NCBI GenBank assembly: GCA_017989935.1
Contig: JAGNOY010000184.1
Span: 1-5,180, forward strand
Length of the DNA stretch: 5,180 nucleotides
DNA from: Chitinophagaceae bacterium
GTDB lineage: Bacteria > Bacteroidota > Bacteroidia > Chitinophagales > Chitinophagaceae
Direction of reading: 5' to 3'
A program made the translations under genes and the position numbers. The notes beneath the pieces were generated by a model, which searched no databases, had not been told where the DNA came from, and saw only the letters and a list, made by a program, of their open reading frames with translations. Every line of letters starts with the position of its first letter. Positions within the stretch are counted from its first letter, which is position 1. Positions 1 through 5,180 of the stretch are shown in pieces.

Positions 1-951
1 GGCCATACGTAAACAACGATTACCTTCTGCATCAATACTTACCCCAATAATTCTACCTGGTATTACACGCTTGTATTCATCATGTGTGGCAAAAAAAGCG
101 GCGTGTGGGCCACCGAAACCCATAGGTACGCCAAATCGTTGCGAACTACCTACAGCAACATCAGCACCTAATTCTCCTGGAGGAGTTAATAAGGCAAGTG
201 ATAAGATATCACAAACCATTACCACACCTGCTTCATGCTGATGAACTTGTGCAATAAAATTTCTATAATCTTCTATTGAGCCATTGCTATTCGGATACTG
301 TACTAAGGCTCCAAAAAAACTGGCATCTAATACCGCTTGTTTGTAATCACCGAAAACCAATTCAACACCTACAGGTAAAGCTCTTGTTTTTAGTACATCG
401 ATAGTTTGAGGAAAAGTTTGTTCATCCACAAAAAACTTTAATTTATTGTCATTTCCTTTGGTGCCATGTAACATATTCATAGCTTCTGCCGCTGCTGTAG
501 CTTCGTCAAGTAAAGAGGCATTGGCTAAAGATAATCCAGTAAGATCAGTGATCATGGTCTGAAAGTTCAATAAGCTTTCTAATCGGCCTTGAGCAATTTC
601 GGCTTGGTAAGGTGTATATTGCGTATACCATCCTGGATTTTCAAATAGGTTTCTTAAAATTACACTCGGAACATGGGTGCCATAATAACCCATGCCTATA
701 TAATTTTTCATCAGGGTGTTTTTAAGTCCAAGGGTATGTATATGGTCCAGGTAATTGGCTTCACTGATTGATTCACTCACGTCTAAATCCTTACTCAGTC
801 GAATCGAGGCTGGCACCGTTTTTTCAATTAATTCTTGCATGGATTCACAACCAACAGCTTGTAGCATGTTAGCGGTTTCTGTAGCATCAGGGCCAATATG
901 ACGACTGATAAACTCTTGTTGTTGTTTTTTGTAAAGATTCATATTTATCAT
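1..951 (-). CDS. gcvP: Glycine dehydrogenase (decarboxylating), P-protein of the glycine cleavage system; N-terminal part, cut by the window edge
   Basis: The P-protein is the PLP enzyme of the glycine cleavage system. It decarboxylates glycine and passes the aminomethyl group to the lipoyl arm of GcvH, in the cytoplasm. The 317 visible codons are open to the left edge and cover about one third of the usual 950-residue single-chain enzyme. Recognisable family blocks are FISRHIGPD (residues 14-22), YIGMGYYGTHVPSVILRN (84-101), NPGWYTQYTPYQAEIAQGR (105-123), the LLDEATAAAEAM stretch (147-158), SQRFGVPMGFGGPHAAFF (270-287) and PGRIIGVSIDAEGNRCLRM (298-316). The catalytic PLP lysine lies in the missing C-terminal half. 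The start could be the ATG at 951 or the one at 942 (MNLYKKQ...); no Shine-Dalgarno decides between them. A two-subunit GcvPA form cannot be excluded, but single-chain GcvP is usual in Bacteroidota. The threonine aldolase gene upstream on the same strand makes its substrate. I see no glycine riboswitch in the 111-base gap. Confidence 0.96.
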   Translation of the reverse strand, partial: MINMNLYKKQQQEFISRHIGPDATETANMLQAVGCESMQELIEKTVPASIRLSKDLDVSESISEANYLDHIHTLGLKNTLMKNYIGMGYYGTHVPSVILRNLFENPGWYTQYTPYQAEIAQGRLESLLNFQTMITDLTGLSLANASLLDEATAAAEAMNMLHGTKGNDNKLKFFVDEQTFPQTIDVLKTRALPVGVELVFGDYKQAVLDASFFGALVQYPNSNGSIEDYRNFIAQVHQHEAGVVMVCDILSLALLTPPGELGADVAVGSSQRFGVPMGFGGPHAAFFATHDEYKRVIPGRIIGVSIDAEGNRCLRMA

Positions 952-971
952 TTGAGAAATTTTCAGATGTG

Positions 972-979
972 CAAATTTA
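972..979 (-). promoter_or_regulatory. Bacteroidota-type -7 promoter box upstream of gcvP
   Basis: Read on the minus strand, this is TAAATTTG, a perfect match to the TAnnTTTG -7 consensus of the Bacteroidota housekeeping sigma factor. It lies 20 bases before the ATG at 951 and 29 before the ATG at 942, giving a short leader of about 15-25 bases. No TTG/TTTG -33 element is seen at the preferred 17-23 base spacing, so the call rests on the -7 box and its position. It implies that gcvP can be transcribed independently of the aldolase gene. Confidence 0.5.
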
Positions 980-1023
980 CATGTTAGACTTCAATTGATG
1001 TGGACTATTTTTTTAAGGGCTAT

Positions 1024-1053
1024 CAAGCTTAAGATATATTAAGAAGTAGCTTG
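1024..1053 (-). other. Inverted repeat between the threonine aldolase gene and gcvP
   Basis: CAAGCT at 1024-1029 is the reverse complement of AGCTTG at 1048-1053, and a nested alternative stem CTTAA/TTAAG lies at 1028-1032 and 1039-1043. It starts 9 bases after the aldolase stop codon, where a terminator would sit. However, no T-tract follows on the minus strand; the nearby run of seven T bases is on the plus strand. It may be a weak attenuator or just AT-rich coincidence. Confidence 0.25.
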
Positions 1054-1062
1054 AAATGGAGA

Positions 1063-2079
1063 TTATAATGATTGAATAACTTGAATCGTTTGATCTATCA
1101 TGCTTGCGCTAATATCTAGATGGGTCACCATGCGAAGCTGAGTTGCAGAAATAGGCATAGTCAAAATATCTTTGGCTTTGAAGACTTCGTACAAGCTCTT
1201 CGGATCAAATCGCCCCTTCACTTCAAAAATCAGAATATTGGTTTCGACGGGAAGAAATTCACCCGTAAAATCTTTCAGTTTGAGTGCCTCTTCAAGTCGA
1301 CTAGCATGATGATGATCTTCTTGCAATCGTTCGATGTTATGCGAAAGTGCATAAATGCCGGCTGCAGCCAAATAGCCAGCTTGTCTCATACCGCCGCCCA
1401 TCACTTTACGCGCTCTTCTCGCTTTTTTAATATAGGCCGCATCGCCTAGTAACAAACTTCCGACTGGTGTACCTAATCCTTTGCTTAAACAAATAGAAAT
1501 GCTATCAAATAATTGACTATATTGTTTAGGGGTTTCCTTACGTGCAATCATGGCATTGAAGAGCCTAGCTCCATCCAAATGCAGCTTCATGTTGTTTGAC
1601 ACACATAGATCTTTGATAGCAAGTAATTCATTCCATGCATAAGTGCTTCCGCCGCCTCGGTTGCAAGTATTTTCTAAACTCACTAAGCGCGATACTGGTC
1701 TGTGAATATCATCTGGGTTAATACAAGGTTTTATTTGCTCAGCACTAATTCGTCCTCTATCTCCTAATATGGCTTGCACCTGACAACCTGCATTTTTCGC
1801 AATCCCACCGCCTTCGTAAATATACACATGACTAAATTTTTCGCAAATGACTTCATCACCTGGATGGGTATGACATTGTATGGCAATTTGATTGGTCATG
1901 GTGCCACTTGGACAAAAAATCGAAGCTTCAACCCCAAAAAGATCAGCGGCTTGTTTTTCTAATTCATTCACACTAGGGTCTTCTGAAAATACATCATCAC
2001 CCACGGGTGCATGAAACATAAAATCTAGCATGTCTTTGCTAGGCTTGGTAAAAGTATCTGATCTGAAATCAATGGTCAT
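1063..2079 (-). CDS. ltaE: Low-specificity L-threonine aldolase
   Basis: This PLP-dependent fold-type I enzyme cleaves L-threonine and L-allo-threonine to glycine and acetaldehyde in the cytoplasm. The 338-residue length is normal for the family. Visible landmarks are the N-terminal DFRSDT motif (4-9), His84 in FSHVYIYEGG (expected to stack on the PLP ring), SLENTCNRGGG (134-144), HLDGARLFNA (167-176; Asp169 should contact the pyridine nitrogen), the PLP-binding Lys200 in LSKGLGTPVGS, and Arg316 in QLRMVTH, a likely substrate-carboxylate ligand. All key residues are present, so it should be active. The ATG at 2079 directly precedes the conserved N-terminus, so the start is secure although no Shine-Dalgarno is visible. 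No TAnnTTTG box was found upstream. The stop is 111 bases from gcvP, whose product consumes the glycine formed here. Substrate stereopreference cannot be read from sequence; the low-specificity call follows the family. The symbol is given by analogy with the E. coli enzyme. Confidence 0.94.
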   Translation of the reverse strand: MTIDFRSDTFTKPSKDMLDFMFHAPVGDDVFSEDPSVNELEKQAADLFGVEASIFCPSGTMTNQIAIQCHTHPGDEVICEKFSHVYIYEGGGIAKNAGCQVQAILGDRGRISAEQIKPCINPDDIHRPVSRLVSLENTCNRGGGSTYAWNELLAIKDLCVSNNMKLHLDGARLFNAMIARKETPKQYSQLFDSISICLSKGLGTPVGSLLLGDAAYIKKARRARKVMGGGMRQAGYLAAAGIYALSHNIERLQEDHHHASRLEEALKLKDFTGEFLPVETNILIFEVKGRFDPKSLYEVFKAKDILTMPISATQLRMVTHLDISASMIDQTIQVIQSL

Positions 2080-2155
2080 CTAGTAAATTTTAAGTGTGGC
2101 AATTTAATACATTTAATGATGGATTTCATGTCAGTTTGGGAGTTTTCATTTATTT

Positions 2156-2236
2156 GGGCGGCACACACGCTATCCGCTGCTACGCCGCCCTGACCAAAGC
2201 CTCAGGTCGGGGTATCCGCTACTATCGTTGCCGCAG
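2156..2236. repeat. GC-rich structured intergenic element with nested stems and a direct repeat
   Basis: This 81-base block has about 53 G/C bases (65%) inside much more AT-rich flanks and encodes no evident protein. It can form an outer stem GCGGCA (2158-2163) with TGCCGC (2229-2234) and a central hairpin CCCTGACC (2188-2195) with GGTCGGGG (2205-2212, one T-G pair, 9-base loop). A competing stem is GGGCGGC (2156-2162) with GCCGCCC (2184-2190). Between outer and central stems, both arms carry the same core in direct orientation, TATCCGCTgCTA (2171-2182) and TATCCGCTaCTA (2213-2224). It sits between divergent genes, so it is not an end-of-gene terminator. From memory, similar core sequences recur between genes in Bacteroidota, so a dispersed palindromic repeat is likeliest; I could not check copy number. 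Confidence 0.6.
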
Positions 2237-2316
2237 TAACCTTCTTAAGAATGTGATTCGTCTTAATTGAAAATAAAATGGGTTCGTTTTTTTTACAACA
2301 TAAATTTCTGATGAAG

Positions 2317-2324
2317 TATATTTG
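2317..2324 (+). promoter_or_regulatory. Bacteroidota-type -7 promoter box (TATATTTG) of the membrane-protein gene
   Basis: TATATTTG is a perfect TAnnTTTG match 21 bases before the ATG at 2346, predicting transcription from about 2330 and a leader of about 16 bases. A weaker match, TAAATTTC, lies at 2301-2308. No convincing TTTG -33 element is present at 17-23 bases upstream. The box includes the TTG at 2322, so a start at that TTG would precede the predicted transcript; this supports the ATG at 2346. Confidence 0.5.
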
Positions 2325-2345
2325 ATTCTACCAAGATCAATTTTT

Positions 2346-3995
2346 ATGAACCCAGCTAGTAATCAAATTCCAGGTGTAGTCATGAGCATTTTGATTACAA
2401 GCGTCATCTTAGCGTTTCCTATTTCTTTTTTTATTCTAAGGAAATACAAGAATTATCTAATTCGTGGTATGGGCTATAAGGCGGCTAAATTTAAGCAACT
2501 AGATGATACACCACCCATACATTCTAATAAGCAAGTTGAATTTGACATAGAAGTTGTGCCTTTAAATAAACTCACCTCACTTCATTCTCCTGTGTACGAT
2601 AAACTTAAAGCAACTTTAGGATTTCATTTTATGGCACTTGGTCTTTCTTGTTTAGCCTTTGCACTTTTTATTTCGTGGTGTTCTTTGTACGAAGAAGGAG
2701 GCAATGTTGGAAGATACCTTTTTTCAGTACTAATCTACGGCTTTCCTTTTTTTCAAATATCAATGATGTTATTGACCACCACCATAAAGGACAAATTCAT
2801 TTTGGTTGGGTTAACAGGGATGGTGTATTTAATTTTTGCTACCATACTTTGGGGCAGAAGTCATGGATCAGATATTAGTTTCTTAGATATTTTCAAGCCA
2901 ATAATTGCCATCAATTTGATGCCATTTTTAATGATTTATTTATTTCGAATTAGAACCATCAAATCTATTGGTTTACTTGTGTTTACTTTTTTTATCATTT
3001 GCACGGCAGCACCCTTTTTATTCTTGTATTATTTGTCGCATCATCCTGATGTCCTCAATTATGTAGCAGGAGAGTTTATTCAGAAAGGATTTTCTGGCAC
3101 CGCTACATTTTATATGATTCCAACGCTGGTTTTTTTGCTCAGTATACCAATAGGGTGGTTTATATTGAAAGGAATTCGTTATTTGTACGTAACAAAAAAG
3201 TTGAATGATTTGCAACTCAATTCGGATGCTATTTTAATTATCTATAACCTGGTCTATGCCATGATGATGTTTAGCGGTAATCACAGGATGGCTTTGGTTT
3301 CTTTGGGCGCATTTCCCTTGTATAAGTCCATTAGTTTTTTGATGTATTTTTTATTACGCAAAAACATGCATCAAGAAAAGGTACCTAAACTATTATTACT
3401 GCGGGTATTTAGGTTAGGTGAAAAAAGCAGAACCTTGTATGAACGTATTTGTCGACATTGGCGTTACGCTGGTATCATACAAATGATTTCTGGTCCAGAT
3501 TTAGCCACAAGTACAGTCGATCCGCATGAAGTTATGGCTTATATAGGCGGGGAATTAAGAAACTTTTTTTGTGAAGATGAAACCTCTATTCAACGAAATA
3601 TTAATGCGGTAGATATCAAGCCAGATATAGATAGCACTTACCGTGTGACTGAATTTTTTTGTAGAGATAATAATTGGAAGGAGGTACTAAAGCGATTAGT
3701 AAAATCGAATGATTTGGTATTGATGGATATTAGAAAGTTTTCGCCAGACTTTAAAGGTTGCCAGTTTGAAATTAAATCGTTGATTCAATATTTTCCGATA
3801 GAAAAAATCATCTTCATCATTGATCAAGACACTCAACTTGATTTTACCAAGTCAGTATTTTTAGAAGGCTTTCAAGGAGTCGATCAAACTTCGCCAAATG
3901 TGGTACCGCCTTCAAAAATTACCTTTTACAAAACAGACAAACAAACCATTAATGATGCAGATGGATTGCTGCGCATGTTGTGTAGTAAAATATAA
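2346..3995 (+). CDS. Multi-pass membrane protein with a conserved C-terminal domain of unknown function
   Basis: I recognise no named function. From the ATG at 2346 the product has 549 residues; the frame is open to a TTG at 2322, but that lies in the predicted promoter. Hydrophobic segments suggest seven to nine membrane helices at about 9-31, 89-112, 123-145, 151-169, 181-201, 205-229, 255-281 and, less certainly, 295-309 and 318-337. A polar stretch (32-88) separates the first helix from the rest. The last 200 residues are soluble: a LLLLRVFR lead-in (349-356), HWRYAG (371-376), GPDLATSTVDPHE (383-395), YRVTEFFCRDNNW (432-444), DLVLMDIRKFSPDFKGCQFE (456-475) and IIFIID (488-493). Strands ending in Asp followed by helices suggest a Rossmann-like or TIR-like fold, which is inference. 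I recall similar membrane-plus-domain proteins in Proteobacteria, annotated only as hypothetical. It has its own promoter box and no co-directional neighbour close enough for an operon, so context gives no function. Confidence 0.85.
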   Translation: MNPASNQIPGVVMSILITSVILAFPISFFILRKYKNYLIRGMGYKAAKFKQLDDTPPIHSNKQVEFDIEVVPLNKLTSLHSPVYDKLKATLGFHFMALGLSCLAFALFISWCSLYEEGGNVGRYLFSVLIYGFPFFQISMMLLTTTIKDKFILVGLTGMVYLIFATILWGRSHGSDISFLDIFKPIIAINLMPFLMIYLFRIRTIKSIGLLVFTFFIICTAAPFLFLYYLSHHPDVLNYVAGEFIQKGFSGTATFYMIPTLVFLLSIPIGWFILKGIRYLYVTKKLNDLQLNSDAILIIYNLVYAMMMFSGNHRMALVSLGAFPLYKSISFLMYFLLRKNMHQEKVPKLLLLRVFRLGEKSRTLYERICRHWRYAGIIQMISGPDLATSTVDPHEVMAYIGGELRNFFCEDETSIQRNINAVDIKPDIDSTYRVTEFFCRDNNWKEVLKRLVKSNDLVLMDIRKFSPDFKGCQFEIKSLIQYFPIEKIIFIIDQDTQLDFTKSVFLEGFQGVDQTSPNVVPPSKITFYKTDKQTINDADGLLRMLCSKI

Positions 3996-4075
3996 TTCCA
4001 ATCTAAATGCAAGTAACAGCCCGCAAGTCTTATAGAAATAGGAGAGCTTATCATTGAATTAATTATTTTATACTC

Positions 4076-4114
4076 GAAGAGTTTTTCCATTCTTAGAATT
4101 AAAAAACTGACTTC
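4076..4114 (+). terminator. Possible AT-rich terminator hairpin after the membrane-protein gene
   Basis: GAAGAGTTTTT (4076-4086) pairs with AAAAACT plus CTTC (4102-4114) across a two-base bulge (GA), giving 11 pairs. The loop contains a further ATTC-TTA-GAAT mini-stem (4089-4099). It begins 80 bases after the stop codon and precedes the next promoter, a sensible place to end transcription. The stem is mostly A-T and no T-tract follows it, so it is not a canonical intrinsic terminator. Confidence 0.3.
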
Positions 4115-4140
4115 TGTGGCCGCTTAAGAATGTTAATGTT

Positions 4141-4171
4141 TTTGAATTATACCCTAAAGGTTTTATTTTAG
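4141..4171 (+). promoter_or_regulatory. Bacteroidota-type promoter (TTTG-N19-TATTTTAG) of the surface-protein gene
   Basis: A TTTG -33 element (4141-4144) is followed after exactly 19 bases by TATTTTAG (4164-4171), which differs from TAnnTTTG at one base. This spacing is the preferred one for Bacteroidota housekeeping promoters. Transcription would begin near 4177, giving a leader of about 29 bases to the ATG at 4206. Confidence 0.5.
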
Positions 4172-4183
4172 ATGTTTAAACAT
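4172..4183. promoter_or_regulatory. 12-base perfect palindrome at the predicted transcription start
   Basis: ATGTTTAAACAT is a perfect dyad directly after the -7 box and spans the predicted transcription start. That is where a repressor operator would work. A 12-base AT-rich palindrome can also arise by chance, and no second copy was noticed in the window. Confidence 0.25.
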
Positions 4184-4188
4184 TTAAC

Positions 4189-4203
4189 AAAACAAAACAA
4201 AAC
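4189..4203 (+). repeat. Three tandem AAAAC units in the leader just before the start codon
   Basis: AAAAC occurs three times in a row (4189-4193, 4194-4198, 4199-4203), preceded by a partial AAC, and ends two bases before the ATG at 4206. There is no Shine-Dalgarno. A-rich, unstructured sequence upstream of the start is known to help translation initiation in Bacteroidota, so this is probably the ribosome-loading region. Unit number could vary by slippage. Confidence 0.55.
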
Positions 4204-4205
4204 TT

Positions 4206-5180
4206 ATGAAAAGGAAAATTTCCCTCATTTTATCACCCTTGGTCGCCTTTGTGTTATACATGACCTTAAGTTCATCAAGTGGTGGCATAACTGGCCAAAG
4301 TGTTGCTGGTTGTACATGTCATAATGCCTCCGTTTCTGCAAATACCTTAGTTACCATTACAGGGTTGCCTGCTGGTGGCTATGTCAACGGAACTGTTTAC
4401 TCACTCACAGTTTCTGTTACCAATACTGCCGTTGTTGCGGCATCACCGAATGGTTTAGGTGACGGTTTTAATATGACTGCCACAGCAGGCACATTTACAG
4501 CGGTTGCCGGTACAGCCGTTACCACAACACCAGAAATTAGGCACACGTCTCGAAGACCTCCAGTGGCGGGAACTGCTAGTTGGACTTTTAATTGGACAGC
4601 ACCAGCGTCAGGTAATGCAAATATGACTTTCAATGTTGCAGGAAACGCCACCAATGGTGATGGTTCGGCTTCAACGCTTGATCAATGGAATAAAACAAGT
4701 GTAACGATTACCAAAAGTGGACAAGCACTGGCAGTAACGGCAACCGGAACTGCTATCACTTGTAATGGCAATTCATCTACCATCACAGCAGTGGGTTTAG
4801 GTGGCACATTGCCGTACACTTATTCTAGAAATGGAGGAACCTTTCAAGCATCAGGTGCCTTTGCCGCAAGCACAGCAGGTACTTATACCATGACAGTAAA
4901 AGATGCTACTACAGCCACTGCAAGTACTGTCATTACAATAACTCAACCATCAGCAATCGTGCCAACAGCATCTAATACACCTATCTTATGTAACGGAGGA
5001 ACATCCACTATTACAGCTGCCGCAACAGGCGGAACAGGGGCCTATAATTATAGATTAAATGCAGGCGCTTTTGTTGCTTCACCCATCTTTAATGGTAATG
5101 CTGCTGGAATTTATACCATCACTGTAAGAGATGCTAATTTATGTACTAAAACTGTATTAAGAACAGTAGCCGCAGCTCCA
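4206..5180 (+). CDS. Secreted surface protein with choice-of-anchor V domain and SprB-like repeats; N-terminal part, cut by the window edge
   Basis: The frame is open for 325 codons to the right edge. The N-terminus is a typical signal peptide (KRK, then a hydrophobic stretch at about 5-21, then SSSSGG) with no lipobox cysteine. Residues 24-170 resemble the choice-of-anchor V (reelin/Reeler-like) domain: TGQSVAGCTCHN (29-40), GTVYSLTVSVTN (62-73), GFNMTATAGTF (87-97), IRHTSRRPPVAG (111-122), SWTFNWTAP (125-133) and NVAGNATNGDGSAS (143-156). Two SprB-like repeats follow (about 176-248 and 249-325). Proteins of this build are usually exported by Sec and then the type IX secretion system and displayed on the surface; the sorting domain would lie beyond the window, so that is inference. 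Possible roles are adhesion or gliding; none is shown. The ATG at 4206 is the only start that yields the full signal peptide. The composition is rich in Thr, Ala, Gly and Val with few charged residues. Confidence 0.85.
   Translation, partial: MKRKISLILSPLVAFVLYMTLSSSSGGITGQSVAGCTCHNASVSANTLVTITGLPAGGYVNGTVYSLTVSVTNTAVVAASPNGLGDGFNMTATAGTFTAVAGTAVTTTPEIRHTSRRPPVAGTASWTFNWTAPASGNANMTFNVAGNATNGDGSASTLDQWNKTSVTITKSGQALAVTATGTAITCNGNSSTITAVGLGGTLPYTYSRNGGTFQASGAFAASTAGTYTMTVKDATTATASTVITITQPSAIVPTASNTPILCNGGTSTITAAATGGTGAYNYRLNAGAFVASPIFNGNAAGIYTITVRDANLCTKTVLRTVAAAP
4731..5180 (+). repeat. Two SprB-like protein repeats in the surface protein
   Basis: Two units of about 73-77 residues follow the same plan. 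In unit 1 (residues 176-248) ITCNGNSSTITAVGLGGTLP leads to YTYSRNGG and then AGTYTMTVKDA. In unit 2 (249-325) ILCNGGTSTITAAATGGTGA leads to YNYRLNAG and then AGIYTITVRDA. The CNG start, GG turn, Y-Y strand and G-Y-T-V-D end match SprB-type Ig-like repeats of Bacteroidota adhesins. DNA identity between the units is low, so they are old or selected only at protein level. More units probably follow past the edge. Confidence 0.75.

Noticed and set aside
1..951. gcvP as a truncated pseudogene
   Set aside because: The frame is intact with all expected family blocks and simply reaches the window edge.
952..1062. Glycine riboswitch upstream of gcvP
   Set aside because: The gap is short and AT-rich, I recognise no aptamer core, and the -7 box sits only 20 bases from the start, leaving no room for one in the leader.
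1120..1449. Open frame of 109 codons on the plus strand inside the threonine aldolase gene
   Set aside because: It lies wholly opposite a strongly supported enzyme gene and its translation shows no recognisable domain.
1774..1962. Open frame of 62 codons on the plus strand
   Set aside because: Antisense to the conserved N-terminal half of threonine aldolase, with no family signal.
2648..2878. Open frame of 76 codons on the plus strand in another phase
   Set aside because: Overlaps the membrane helices of the 549-residue protein in a shifted phase; the translation has no family signal.
3018..3215. Open frame of 65 codons on the minus strand
   Set aside because: Antisense to the membrane-protein gene, with no domain and no promoter noticed.
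2244..4133. Repeated 11-mer CTTAAGAATGT at 2244-2254 and 4123-4133
   Set aside because: A few 11-base matches are expected by chance in a window this size, and the flanks do not extend the match convincingly.
4206..4330. Reading the surface protein as a c-type cytochrome because of its CTCH motif
   Set aside because: The spacing is CxCH, not CxxCH, and the surrounding sequence fits the choice-of-anchor V domain much better.
4397..4654. Open frame of 85 codons on the minus strand
   Set aside because: Antisense to the choice-of-anchor V domain; its Val/Ala-rich translation mirrors the Thr/Asn/Gly-rich codons opposite.

Overview
The window looks like chromosomal DNA of a Bacteroidota species, with no sign of a plasmid or phage. 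Three things point there: AT-rich intergenic DNA, promoter -7 boxes of the TAnnTTTG type without Shine-Dalgarno sequences, and a secreted protein that joins a choice-of-anchor V domain to SprB-type repeats. I cannot name a genus.

Left part (1-2079, minus strand): two glycine-metabolism genes lie head to tail. The upstream one is a complete low-specificity L-threonine aldolase (1063-2079), which splits threonine into glycine and acetaldehyde. The downstream one is the N-terminal third of the glycine cleavage P-protein gcvP (1-951, running off the left edge), which decarboxylates glycine. Together they suggest threonine breakdown through glycine to one-carbon units. gcvP also has its own promoter-like TAAATTTG box.

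Middle (2080-3995): a 240-base divergent intergenic region holds a compact GC-rich (about 65%) hairpin-forming element at about 2156-2236, unlike its AT-rich flanks. It is followed by a perfect TATATTTG box and a plus-strand gene for a 549-residue multi-pass membrane protein. Its roughly 200-residue C-terminal cytosolic-type domain belongs, as I remember it, to a conserved but unnamed family. This is the least understood gene here and the best candidate for new biology.

Right part (3996-5180): a 210-base intergenic region contains an AT-rich hairpin, a TTTG-N19-TATTTTAG promoter, a 12-base palindrome just after the -7 box and a leader with three AAAAC repeats. It leads into a plus-strand secreted surface protein, open at the right edge (325 residues visible). 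This protein has a signal peptide, a choice-of-anchor V domain with a CTCH motif and two SprB-like repeats. The missing C-terminus is expected to carry a type IX secretion sorting domain.

No tRNA, rRNA, CRISPR array, transposase or phage gene is visible. I see no complete new multi-gene system; the leads are the membrane protein and the GC-rich element.
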